Source: Adiantum capillus-veneris
Taxonomy: Eukaryota; Streptophyta; Polypodiopsida; Polypodiales; Pteridaceae
Direction: 5' to 3'
Length of the DNA stretch: 64,000 bases
NCBI GenBank assembly: GCA_014529385.2
Contig: CM043946.1
Coordinates: forward strand, 18,991,077 to 19,055,076
Shown: positions 19,927 to 29,421 of the stretch, one piece after another
Numbering within the stretch: position 1 is the stretch's first letter
Layout: each line of letters begins with the position of its first letter
Notes under the pieces: generated by a model
The model's input: only the letters and a program-made list of their open reading frames with translations
What the model was told of the DNA's origin: nothing
Database searches by the model: none
Program-made: the position numbers and the translations under genes

Positions 19927-22023
19927 TCATAGCTTCTGAGCCTTAGGTGTGGCCTCTGGCTTCAACTCAATTTTGTGTTGAACAGCATCTACTCCACGCA
20001 CATCGGTGTAGTCTTTAGCAAAAAGCCTAGGAAACTTCCTTAGCACACATTTGAACTCCTCTCTTTCATTCGTTGTAAGTGTTGTCGATAGCATACCTTC
20101 CAGCATCCCTTCATCTTGATCACCTTCGTTCTCTTGAGGACCTACCTCCTCCAAGCCTTGACAAGAGGTCTCTTGGTTGCTTGGCTTAAACCTTACCCCC
20201 ATGACTTCGATGGAAGACTCCTCTTCAGTAATGCTTCCGCTACTTTCTTCTTCTGAAGTGCTATCGGTCCAACCTTCTTCCGTCTCACTTTGAGATGGTT
20301 CTTCATGGAGCTCCTCTTGGCGTTGCTCCTTCATGTCAAAGACAACCTTCTTGTGATTGTCATTCCTGCAAATTAGCTTTCCACTCTCCCAATCTTGCAA
20401 AGCTCGCATTTTCATTAGCCATGGTCTTCCTAGGATAAATGGGTAACCATTTCCCTTGGTAGACATGACATAGAAATCCACTGCCTTCTTAATGCCAAAG
20501 GCCTCCACAAAAACATTTTTACAGATGCCTACGCACCTAGCCTTGCTATTGTTTGCCATCTTGACCCTAATTTCAGGTGTCTCATGGATGTGCATGCCTA
20601 GTTTTTGCATGAGTCCCTCTGTCATGATGCAAATTTGTGCACCCCCATCCACTAGACCTTTCCTAACCAATCTCCCTTTGATGTAACAGTCTAGCACCGG
20701 TGTAATGTCCTCATTCATTTCAGCTTGTGCAATTTTTACAACAGGCACACTCTCTTTTACCTTTCTCCTAGTGCTAACTGCCCTTGTTAAATCCCTCCTA
20801 ACTTGTGGACATAATGCAAGAAATTGAGGCCATGAAATATCAGGACCCTTACCTCTCATGTCTTCCAACAAGTTGTACGGAGCCATACCATGTCCAAGAG
20901 GGAAGTCTTGGAGGTTGATACGACGTCGAGTCCCCTTGGTTTCCTTGGTTTCCTTTGCCTTCTTGCCTTGTCCATGGTCACTCTGTGATGTGACTCCTTC
21001 TTTCTCTTTACCTTTTCCTCGGCCACGCTTAATTCCATTGGCTTCCATGTCAACCTCATTTGAATTTGTCACCTCTACCACATGCACATTTGGATCTGGC
21101 AAAGGTGGAACTCCTTCTACCCCTTGTGGAGGTGGTCTTGGTCCATTTGGCCTTTGTAGAAGCCTTGGTTGTTGACCAGTTCCTTCACCTGCATTCATCA
21201 CTGGGTAATTCAAGTTAGGCCTCCCTGGCTCCCCACGGGGCCAAGGACAATTATACATCCCATGTCCAGACTCTCCGCAATTCCAACATTGCAAGACTCT
21301 CCTAGGTCGTGGATCTCGCTCTTCAGACTTCTTTGCTTGTCCCTTTGGACCTACAGCTTGTGCAAGGTGAATTGACAGGCTGCTTAAAGATTCGTTTAAC
21401 TTCTCAATTACTTCCGCCGTTACCTCAGGAAGCTCCCTCGATGTTGATGCTTGTGACTTACCTTTGGGTCTAAGACCTTCTATTGGAACCTCTCCCCTTA
21501 AGCACTTGAGTTTCCTATACTTCTCAGCAGCCCTAGTTTCAGCTGCATCAAAAGTAGCAGGTGCACCCGCCTCAACTTTTACCTTAATGTCAGGAAAGAG
21601 TCCGGCTATGAACCTCTCCTTCTTTAAAAATTCTGCACCATCACCAGGGTTAGCAACATTTCGTATCCATAGAGCCCAAAGACGTAGAAACTCTTGCTTG
21701 TACAAGTAGTAGTCATCTAAGTCTTTTTGCTTATGAGAAACAATGTCTTGCCATAGTTTTTGAGTGTTTTGGGGATCAAAGAAGTATCTCTTAAAACGAT
21801 TCAAAACTTCTGTGTAATTCCCCTTAACTTCCTCAGGCAAAGAGTCAAACCAAGTACTAGCATCTTTCCTAAGGACCACCTCAAACATTTCTACACGTTC
21901 TTGATCGATTACTATCCTCTTGATACGGCAAGACATCTTGAAATTTGCTAAAAATAATTCTGCATCCTCTCCAGGCTCTCCAAAGAAAAGAGGATACCCA
22001 GACATTTGGCGTTGGCTCTCCAT
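19927..22023 (-). CDS. gag-pro: Gag-protease polyprotein (Tat type)
   Basis: 698 residues. Gag capsid domain about 1-175 (FFGEPGEDAELFLANF, DASTWFDSLPEE, RFIAGLFPDI), then zinc knuckle CWNCGESGHGMYNC at 246-259, a Gly/Pro/Lys-rich linker, and retropepsin with D-G-G-A at 459-462 and LGRPW at 531-535. The end (about 560-660) is acidic, followed by VQHKIELKPEA, the usual lead into RT. Gag builds the particle and the protease matures it. The ATG at 22023 is chosen because stops lie upstream and the capsid homology begins within the first residues. The ORF ends in TGA followed by AGG, not in the known leaky UGA-CUA context. Confidence 0.92.
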   Translation of the reverse strand: MESQRQMSGYPLFFGEPGEDAELFLANFKMSCRIKRIVIDQERVEMFEVVLRKDASTWFDSLPEEVKGNYTEVLNRFKRYFFDPQNTQKLWQDIVSHKQKDLDDYYLYKQEFLRLWALWIRNVANPGDGAEFLKKERFIAGLFPDIKVKVEAGAPATFDAAETRAAEKYRKLKCLRGEVPIEGLRPKGKSQASTSRELPEVTAEVIEKLNESLSSLSIHLAQAVGPKGQAKKSEERDPRPRRVLQCWNCGESGHGMYNCPWPRGEPGRPNLNYPVMNAGEGTGQQPRLLQRPNGPRPPPQGVEGVPPLPDPNVHVVEVTNSNEVDMEANGIKRGRGKGKEKEGVTSQSDHGQGKKAKETKETKGTRRRINLQDFPLGHGMAPYNLLEDMRGKGPDISWPQFLALCPQVRRDLTRAVSTRRKVKESVPVVKIAQAEMNEDITPVLDCYIKGRLVRKGLVDGGAQICIMTEGLMQKLGMHIHETPEIRVKMANNSKARCVGICKNVFVEAFGIKKAVDFYVMSTKGNGYPFILGRPWLMKMRALQDWESGKLICRNDNHKKVVFDMKEQRQEELHEEPSQSETEEGWTDSTSEEESSGSITEEESSIEVMGVRFKPSNQETSCQGLEEVGPQENEGDQDEGMLEGMLSTTLTTNEREEFKCVLRKFPRLFAKDYTDVRGVDAVQHKIELKPEATPKAQKL

Positions 22024-22198
22024 TATTATGAAAGATTACAACACGAGTTACAATAAGGGATACAATAGAGATCTAGAACCACTCGCCTGCAAATGAAGAA
22101 GTGAGAAAATACCACTCTAGGTTTTCTTCTTCAGCTATCCAAGCTTCAATAAGGTCTCGATTTGTTTGATCAAAACAAAATGGTAGACTATTGATGAG

Positions 22199-22531
22199 CT
22201 ATAAGAAGGGTTGAAATTCTTCAAAGCTAAGGCGATAAACAGAAATCTCTAGAACTTCATTTTCTGGATCCAAAAGAGCAACCACGTCCCAAGTGATAAA
22301 TTGCACTTGCTCTACAATTCCCAATGCACAAGCGGTTTGTATAAAAACTAGATCTTCATGCTCGTCGAAGGCCGTGAGAAAGTAGCAATTGACTAGGAGC
22401 TCCTTTCCTTCGAGTTCCACACAGTCGGAGTGAGGCAACCTTCTCACAATTTCATAAAGAACATCCTCATCAAGTCCGATCAAGTTTGCAAGATTTAAAG
22501 ACTCCACTTGTGCTACAAAATTCCTGGACAA
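22199..22531 (-). CDS. accessory ORF b2 upstream of gag (paralogue of b1)
   Basis: 110 residues, no firm family. It aligns to the neighbouring b1 ORF: IVRRLPHSDCVEL against VVRRLPHNKRVVKL, FIQTACALGIVEQVQF against FIQLVCALRLVNRVKF, and YRLSFEEF against HRLTFGEF. After its stop the same frame continues with LINSLPFCFDQTNRDL, matching LINSLPFAFNKGDREL of b1, so a nonsense codon near 22199 has cut it. A pyrimidine tract ending TTTTTGTCCAG precedes the conserved part, so this may be an exon. The N-terminal helix pattern resembles an F-box, but the match is weak. It lies in sense between the 5' LTR and gag. Confidence 0.6.
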   Translation of the reverse strand: MSRNFVAQVESLNLANLIGLDEDVLYEIVRRLPHSDCVELEGKELLVNCYFLTAFDEHEDLVFIQTACALGIVEQVQFITWDVVALLDPENEVLEISVYRLSFEEFQPFL

Positions 22532-22577
22532 AAACTCCTTAGGATTATGGTTAAATCATTCAAAAGCATAAAGAGAT

Positions 22578-23132
22578 TTACAATGTCTCTATGAACAAAG
22601 TGTCATAGAAAGTAGAGAAGGATGAGAATTTATACAAATTTGCAATCTTCTCTATGCTCTCTTTATTAAGACAAGCTCTGAATAGCTCCCTATCTCCTTT
22701 GTTGAAAGCGAACGGAAGACTATTAATAAGACGCAAATGAGGGAAAAATTCACCAAATGTGAGTCTATGAAGCATGAACTCTGGCCGCAAGTTTCCTGAA
22801 GAGTCTTCCTCAATGGTGAAATGCACTCGCCAAACGCCAAATTTCACTCTATTTACCAATCTTAGGGCACACACTAGTTGGATGAATGCACGGTCTTCCT
22901 TAGTGCCCAACAACAAGAGGAAAATGGAATCCACGCCTAGGACCTTCCGTCTTAACTTCACCACCCTCTTGTTATGAGGGAGACGCCTTACTACTTGCTC
23001 CTGCAACTCAATTGGTAATAGAGCTAGATCTCTAAGGATTGAACTTTCACTGCACACACATTCCCAGTTAGAATAAATGATCGTTTTTTTGTTTCTTGTA
23101 ACAACTTGGACAAAGAAAAAACAAACATACAC
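22578..23132 (-). CDS. accessory ORF b1 upstream of gag, F-box-like N-terminus
   Basis: 184 residues. The first 35 look like read-through of an intron: a TGTGTGCAG acceptor-like site lies just before SESSILRDLALLP. The conserved part has LPIELQEQVVRRLP, a pattern close to the F-box consensus L-P-x-E-L-x(3)-I/V-x-R-L-P, then FIQLVCALRLVNRVKFGVW and LINSLPFAFNKGDREL. No catalytic motif or membrane segment is seen. It is tandem with its paralogue b2, 46 bases apart. Ogre elements also carry an ORF before gag, but I see no similarity I can assert to that protein. Function unknown. Confidence 0.6.
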   Translation of the reverse strand: MYVCFFFVQVVTRNKKTIIYSNWECVCSESSILRDLALLPIELQEQVVRRLPHNKRVVKLRRKVLGVDSIFLLLLGTKEDRAFIQLVCALRLVNRVKFGVWRVHFTIEEDSSGNLRPEFMLHRLTFGEFFPHLRLINSLPFAFNKGDRELFRACLNKESIEKIANLYKFSSFSTFYDTLFIETL

Positions 23133-23158
23133 ACTACTTTGTCGGGCTGCATTTCATT

Positions 23159-23377
23159 TTAAAATAAAATGAACACATGTACATCAAAGGAAGTGTGGTA
23201 GTTGATGAGAGGTAGAATGACAGGGTTTGGTGATGCAAGAATTTCTCCTGCTCTTTGGGCACCAAACATGAACACCATTCGTTGTTGAAAATGGATCTTT
23301 CTACTAATTGCAACGTTTATTCTAATGTGTGGAGTAAAATGAAAGGGAAAAACCTCTATTCCTGGGCCATTATCCAT
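23159..23377 (-). CDS. accessory ORF a2 (paralogue of a1)
   Basis: 72 residues without a recognised domain. It pairs with a1: RAGEILASPNPVILPLINY against RLAEINASVNPFILPLIRY, and VHVFILF against VYIFVLF at the very end. Both have a short segment like INVAISRKIHFQQRMVF. Conservation of the whole length, including the terminal LF and stop, suggests coding selection on both copies or a recent duplication. It lies 26 bases before b1. Confidence 0.5.
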   Translation of the reverse strand: MDNGPGIEVFPFHFTPHIRINVAISRKIHFQQRMVFMFGAQRAGEILASPNPVILPLINYHTSFDVHVFILF

Positions 23378-23398
23378 GGCCTATGCATGTCCTAATGC

Positions 23399-23611
23399 TT
23401 AAAACAAAACAAAAATATAGACGTCCAAACTAAGGTCGTACCTAATGAGAGGCAAAATAAAAGGATTTACTGAAGCGTTTATCTCGGCCAACCTAAGAGG
23501 ACCTAAAATTCTACGAATGACACGTTGAAATTGCAACTTAGTACTAACAATTATGTGCACCTTTTGCCTTGCAATGGGAATGAAGGGATCATACAAAGCT
23601 TCGTGATTCAT
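23399..23611 (-). CDS. accessory ORF a1, first ORF after the 5' LTR
   Basis: 70 residues beginning 53 bases inside the primer-binding site, so the first ORF on the element's genomic RNA. Paralogue of a2 (see there). No known motif. It contains several Arg/Ile-rich helical stretches and a hydrophobic end. Whether it is translated alone or spliced to a2, b1 and b2 cannot be told from sequence alone. Confidence 0.5.
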   Translation of the reverse strand: MNHEALYDPFIPIARQKVHIIVSTKLQFQRVIRRILGPLRLAEINASVNPFILPLIRYDLSLDVYIFVLF

Positions 23612-23663
23612 GCAAACTACTTGACTATGCTAAAGGTTGATTCTACACAAAAATACACAAGCC

Positions 23664-23682
23664 GTCCTCAGTGGGGGCACCA
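23664..23682 (-). promoter_or_regulatory. primer-binding site of the Tat-type element
   Basis: The minus strand reads ATTTTGGTGCCCCCACTGAGGAC directly after the LTR end CCGCCTCA. The TGG start and the position 4 bases from the LTR fit a primer-binding site, but I cannot name the tRNA with confidence. Confidence 0.65.
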
Positions 23683-23686
23683 AAAT

Positions 23687-26361
23687 TGAGGCGGTCCGGG
23701 GCGGGCAACAAGAAGAGTGGCCTCTAGACACCCTTCAAGGCTCTCGTGCTGCTCAATGGGGCTGGGGCACAACACAACACAAACCAAAACAACAAACCCA
23801 CCACCAAATCCCAACTACACAAGGGGCACCACCTAGTTTAAGAGCGAACTAGGACGCAAAAGAGGAGAATCGTTAGAGCAACCCACAAACAAGCAAGGAA
23901 TTTACACTAACCCTAACACCAATGGAATACTCTCACACACTAAACACGAGAGAGAGAGATAGATAGAGAGAGAGAGAGAGAGAGATAGTGCTCAGGCTGC
24001 TTTGAAACGTATCGGCGATGATCAAGCAAACACAACTATATATTTAAGAAAGAGAGAGAAAGGGGGAGGGGGTGCTTGTTGCATTAATACCTTCTTACAA
24101 ATCTGTCATGACAAAGCAAAGTGAGATTAGTACTTGTTCAACATAGCTTGCGTAAATTTCACCACAACACATCACAAGAAAAGCCACCCCAATCACTGTC
24201 TTAAGGCCAGGGGAGTCCTCTCCACCTTGTCGCCCTCTTACAGTATGTGGGATTTATGGCTAGATTGATGACAACACCAGAGACAAGCTATCAAGAACTT
24301 AACAAAAAACACCAAGACACTTACGCATCATTGTTGTCCATTACTTCACGTTGGAAGGGAGACGAAGTATCCAAGCTTAGTCCAAATCCACCCTCCTTGA
24401 TTCAGCGAATGTCGGGCTTACACTAGTAGGAGAAATGATAGATTTCCTACTCTCAATTGAATGATCACTCTCTCTCTTACAATGGCATAGATTTCCCTTG
24501 CTAATCCCCTATTACAACACATGCACATGCATAAGACAATGAGCTTCCACTCAAGAGCTCCTTCTAGAGAGGTTGAGCTTGGCTTCTCAAGCTATAGCAT
24601 AGTGCTCTTGCTTATGGCTCCCCCCTTTTATGCTAGCTACACCCTCCTTTTATAGCAATTTTGAAGGCTAGGGTTACTCCTCTAACCATGGTTGAGTTAG
24701 ATTTTCAGCAATTTATCTAATTTCTTTTGGTTGGAATTATCAAGAAGTTGGTGGGGAAAGAGAGAGGAGAGAAATGGAGGTGATAGGACTTTTCATAGTG
24801 GGTTAGTGTTAGTAGAGTTAGTATTAATTTACAAATGGAATTGGATATTTACAATGGGAGTATCCATGTAGGATACAAATAAGGAAGAAAGACTCTTAAG
24901 AGGTAAGAAAAGGTGGATTTCTTACAAGGTTGATGCTCCAAGTGTCTTGAGTAGGGCCAATTTTGACGCTTGTTGTCGATCCACTAGCTTTGACGGTACA
25001 TTTTTTCTCCACTCTTGACCTTCCTTGAGAGACAAGGTAATTGAAGTTGATTAATCAACCACCATGATGCTGTCTTTTAAGAGAAGAGGCTGAATTTTGT
25101 GGTTTTTTGATAGATATAGGTAATTTGGAGAAGGAAAAATGAGACTAGGTGGTCAATTTTGGAATGGAATTGTGTGTGGGAGGTATGAGTTCACCATGGT
25201 TTCTCTTATTCTTCAAGGTTGAGGAGAAGGTGAGTAGTGTGCAGAGAGGAGTGGTGAGAGAGATGGGGATGACGAGTGGAGAAGTGTGTGTGAAAGAGGA
25301 AAATGATAAAGTGGAAGAGAGAGTGTGGCTGCATAGCATGGGAAAACTGGGGTCCACTAAAAAAATCATAGCTCACAGCTGGTAGCTCCAAAAATCATGA
25401 AAAAATTTGGGGTGTTTATTCAGAGGGTGGGCTACATTTTCTTTTTTTATCACCGCTCCAAATTCGGAGTGGAGATAGGTGCCAAAATTCTCACCAAAAA
25501 GCCTGTTTTTTATGCCTGCAAAAGTCTTTTAGTGGTCCCCTCCTTTGTTGAATTTGTACAATGCATCCAAGAGTGAGCCCCTCCTTTGTCATATTATAAT
25601 ACAAAGCATTCAAGTTGCCCTTGACCCATGCATGGAGGAGGATTATTGGTGAAATAAGAAATATATACATGGTGGGACTAGTGTATGGACTATTCATGGA
25701 CTTTAGCTCAATGAGCACATGGTGTTAGAATAATGAGTAAAAATAATAATAAAAATATGGAGGAGTTATGGATATGGAAAGATATTGGAATCATATGATA
25801 TGGTCCCTCCTTGAATTATTTTGGGTGAAAGAGGAAAAGGTATGCAAGTAAATAATATAATAAAAGTAACCAATGAGTAGAAATCAATTTTTTGTTTTCA
25901 CAAGGGTGAGGGTGAAAATGTGGGAGTGATTTGTATAAAGGAAAAATATGAGGTTAGAGTATGTACATATTGGCAAAAAAAAAATATATATAATTATGGT
26001 GTAAGAGGATGAAAGAAGGTGTACATAGGTTTAATAAACACACACCTAAGTAGAAATATTTAAATAAAATACCAAAATAATTATTAAAAATCCCTATATT
26101 TAGGCCATATATACAATGAAATATTTACACACAAAGAGGCCATAATATACTTTTATTTTTTTTATTTTTTTTATTTTTTTTGGCTCACCTAGCCCAGTGA
26201 CTAGCTAGCTGAGGGTTTTTAAGAAGATATGGGAAAAGTCCCGTGACTCACGCACGCCTATGTACAGTGAAATGGTAGGGATAGCCACAGTGTTTGGGTG
26301 ATTTTGGTAGGGTGAGGTAACTCACTGTGGCAATTACAAAGAGCCGAAAAAACGGCTATCA
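23687..26361 (-). repeat. 5' LTR of the Tat-type element
   Basis: 2675 bp, almost identical to the copy at 13989-16715. The main difference is the GA microsatellite, about 40 bases here (23948-23988) against about 90. The rest of the length difference is small indels. Confidence 0.92.
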
Positions 26362-26365
26362 ATAG

Positions 26366-27772
26366 GATTGCTCTCACTTCAGACTTACCTTCATACTCCC
26401 CTAGGTAAGAGGGTAGAGTTTTTAGCGAGTCAGATTGATTGTGCTCCGAGGTAATTGACCCCTGGTCCCCCCCTTGTGAATGCATATCAAATTTCATTTG
26501 GGATCTTGCCTCAAATTCATCAATGGGAGGTAAGATCTCATTTTTCTCCTTCTCAGTGCGGTTTAGTTGGTGGTTTACCCTGTTAGCTTCATTTACTTCC
26601 CGGATTTGCTTCCACAGGTCATCTAGACTGTCACACTCTTTACCCATCCCCGCCAATGTTTTGGGTTGGAAACCATCAAATGTCTCATTTGTTGTATTTG
26701 ACACTACGATAGGTTCTCGTTTAGACTCTGAGGTAGTCGTGAGTCCCTCCTTTGTGTTTGCTTGTTTCTCTAGAGTTGGTGTGATAGGGGTTAAAGCTGG
26801 CAACTTGCAGGTTTACTAGGTGGGTTTTCTATCAATGATTCGGATCTTTCAATCATCTTTCTACACATTTCCAATCTCTGTTTTTCTAGTTCCGCATATG
26901 GATAAGTCATCCATCTTTGCTCTTGACTTTGGTTGTTTCTGAGTCTGGATTTGTATGCTTTTAAAAGTGTGTCAAGCTGTTTATTTACTTTTTGTACCAG
27001 TACTGATCCTCCCAATCCTACACTTTTGGGTTCCACTATTTCCTTGGGCCCTATGGTTGCAGCAATGTGTGAACTTAAACTAGTTAGATCCTCTAACCGC
27101 TTCAATCTATCCTTTGTGTGTTTTAACTCCTCGGATAGAGCCGTTTTCTCTCGTTCCTTCCTGGCTTTCATACGAGCCTTTCTCGCTCTCCAAGTGCTTC
27201 ATTGATTTTTCATTTCTGCACTAGGGGCATCAGTCTTTGGCTCTTCAACTATGGGTTCGATTGTCCTTCTTTGAGCTTGTGCCCGTGTGACTGCCTGAAT
27301 CGGTATTATTATTTCATTTTTTGACCCTCCAATGGATGGCACTGCTTTTAGCATGTTCAAAGTAGTTTTTTCTCCTTTGCTAGGGTTCTTAGGGCAATCA
27401 GGAATCAAGTGAGTAACTCCACGCTCGGTGCAATACGCGTTGACTCTAATGATTTCATCGTGAGGAGAGTCCCTTAGCCAATGATCTCTACCACACTTGT
27501 AGCAGGGTCCCTTAGGCTGTTGAGGTGCTCCTTGAGCTCCTCTCTGTTGATAAGCATGCCTCTACCCGCCCATGCCTCCGTTGGCTATGAACAACAGTGT
27601 TAGTTCATCCAAGCTATATCTTCCTTCTCCTGCAGCCTCTACAGCTGTTGGTGGTCCTGCACTTCCAATCAAGCTCGAAGGTTCTTGCATCTTAGGTTCT
27701 TCCAGTGGATAATAGACATGATTTGCTGCATATCCATTGGGATCTTTGTAATATGCATGCATAGGTACCAAA
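26366..27772 (-). pseudogene. Gag (zinc-knuckle half) of element C
   Basis: The minus strand reads a Gypsy gag C-terminal half in broken frames. Two knuckles are recognisable but each has lost a Cys: CYKCGRDHWLRD followed by Ser (about 27472-27512), and a CTERGVTHLIPDC with Arg for the second Cys (about 27405-27450). A Lys/Glu-rich coiled coil follows (26791-27171), then an acidic linker ending in GKSEVRAIL at the Tat insertion site. That joins the protease remnant at 13988. On the right the frame is cut by the Copia LTR at 27773 and resumes at 33053. Stops and frameshifts near 27199 and 26815 show it is dead. Confidence 0.65.
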
Positions 27773-28094
27773 TGTTGAGATGTCGAGCTCTACACCTTGA
27801 GCTGGCATCCACTACGGGTCTTGGCCGCTTACGGCATTTACTCACTGGCGCGTTAGGTGACCGACACGGAGGATCTCTGCCAGTGATTCTACAGCTGTGG
27901 ACTACACTTATAGTGCCAGCGTAGTACACTTCTAGCGTGTTCACACTTAGTGACCGTATGTACATATGTGCTACTTTTCAGTTTAGCACTTAGTCATTTT
28001 GTACTCTCTTTTCTGTACGAAGAAGAAGAAGCTTTCCATCTCTGTGTGCTTTGTGCTTGTCTTGTGTAGCTCTCTTGCATCCTAATTCTTGACA
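27773..28094 (+). repeat. 5' LTR of the Copia element
   Basis: 322 bp from TGTTGAGATG to ATTCTTGACA, directly followed by the primer-binding site. It contains the CTCTTTTCTGTACGAAGAAG region typical of an R/U5 border. Confidence 0.92.
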
Positions 28095-28106
28095 TGGTAT
28101 CAGAGC
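28095..28106 (+). promoter_or_regulatory. primer-binding site, initiator tRNA-Met
   Basis: TGGTATCAGAGC, the complement of the 3' end of plant initiator tRNA-Met, with no gap after the LTR. This is the standard site in plant Copia elements. Confidence 0.95.
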
Positions 28107-28406
28107 CTGGTGCAGGCAAGAGAGGCTAAGAGAGCAAGAGCATCACAATCCCTTCGTTCGCAATCCACGACCAGATGCCGAAGGTGCCCCGTGCAGTGGA
28201 AAATTTTTTAGGGGTTTTTCGTACAAGTTTCTGAACAGGTCTCCGAAGTGCAGTATACAGAGATTTACTGTACAAGTACAATGGTTGTATGTACGCTTGA
28301 TTGTGGACACTCGTTGAGTGTAGAAAGCGTTACAGGTACCACGACAGCAGGTTCAACAGATTTGCAGATTTTGCAGATTGCAGCTATTTTGTCTTAGTGC
28401 TTCAAG

Positions 28407-29421
28407 ATGTATGACGGTTTCAGTCAGATTGTTACTGAGAAGCTTGAGAAAAATAACTACCCTGCATGGAAGTTCAGAATAACTAATTTCCTAAAAGGAA
28501 AAGGTTATTGGGACTATGTAGAAGGAGACAATGAAAAGCAACCAGAGATTCCCGAGGCAAATGCTACAGCAGAACAAAGGAAATCCTTGAGGGACTGGCA
28601 TTAAGGCCAGAGAAAAGTGATGTATTGGCTTTCTATGAGCATCACAGATGGCATGATGGGCTATCTACAGGATGCTGAAACCCCCGCCATTGCATGTAAA
28701 AACTTGGGCAGAGTGTTCGAGGTGAACACCAAGGCCAGGAAGCTTCAACTAAAGTCGGAGCTAAATCAGGTTAAGAGGAACAACCTCTCAATCAATGATT
28801 ATGCCTTGAAGATCAAGAGTATCATTGAGGCTCTTGGATCTATTAAAGTCTCAGTGGAAGACGATGACATTGTCCGTGCATGCTTGGATGGTCTAGGAGA
28901 TGAGTATGTACATTTCAGGTCTTCCATGAATACAAGAGACGACATCCCCGTGTTCCAAGATTTGATTTCTATGCTTATTCTTGAGGAGAAGAACCTTGAC
29001 ACATCTTCTTCTCATGGCAGAAATAATTCTGAACAGGCCTTCTATTCTAACTCCAACAGAGGTAGAGGTAGAGGTCATGGTCGAGGCCCAAGGGGTTGCA
29101 GGGGCCAATTTCAAGAAGTTCAATCAAATCAAAACAATACAGGTGGCGAGGGAAACCAGTCTCAAAGCAGGGGGAGTCAAAGAGGTAGTGGTACAGGATC
29201 AAGTAGGCAGCAACATACTGCAGATAGTAGAGAATGTTGGACTCGTGGTGAAAGAGGTCACATGTCACGTGACTGTCCAAAGGGAAAAGCAAGTGGAAAG
29301 AGAGAACATGGAAACTATGCATCTACTAGCAGAGATGCAGATGACAGCAAAAGCGAGCGCATGTTTGTTATGCAGCATGTAATGAATACAATGACTGCAG
29401 AGAATTCCACCCAAGATGATG
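28407..29421 (+). pseudogene. gag: Copia Gag
   Basis: Starts MYDGFSQIVTEKLEKNNYPAW, the usual Copia gag opening, and continues as a UBN2-type capsid (LKSELNQVKRNN, LDGLGDEYVHF) and an Arg/Gly-rich tail. A TAA at about 28602 interrupts it in frame. The zinc knuckle reads CWTRGERGHMSRDC: the second Cys is Arg. A frameshift just before the protease (near 29421) separates it from the next domain. It cannot make a functional protein. Confidence 0.88.

Larger units (their letters stand above)
13989..26361 (-). mobile_element. complete Tat-type Ty3/Gypsy retrotransposon
   Basis: A 12.4 kb element. The LTRs at 13989-16715 and 23687-26361 share TG...CA ends, and the target duplication is ATAG (13985-13988 and 26362-26365). 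Internal order on the minus strand: primer-binding site, two pairs of small ORFs, gag-pro, pol, polypurine tract. It has a degenerate first RNase H and a second RNase H between RT and integrase, a hallmark of the Tat branch (which includes Ogre, also known for an ORF before gag). The LTRs are almost identical apart from microsatellite length, so insertion is recent relative to the neighbours. Confidence 0.92.
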
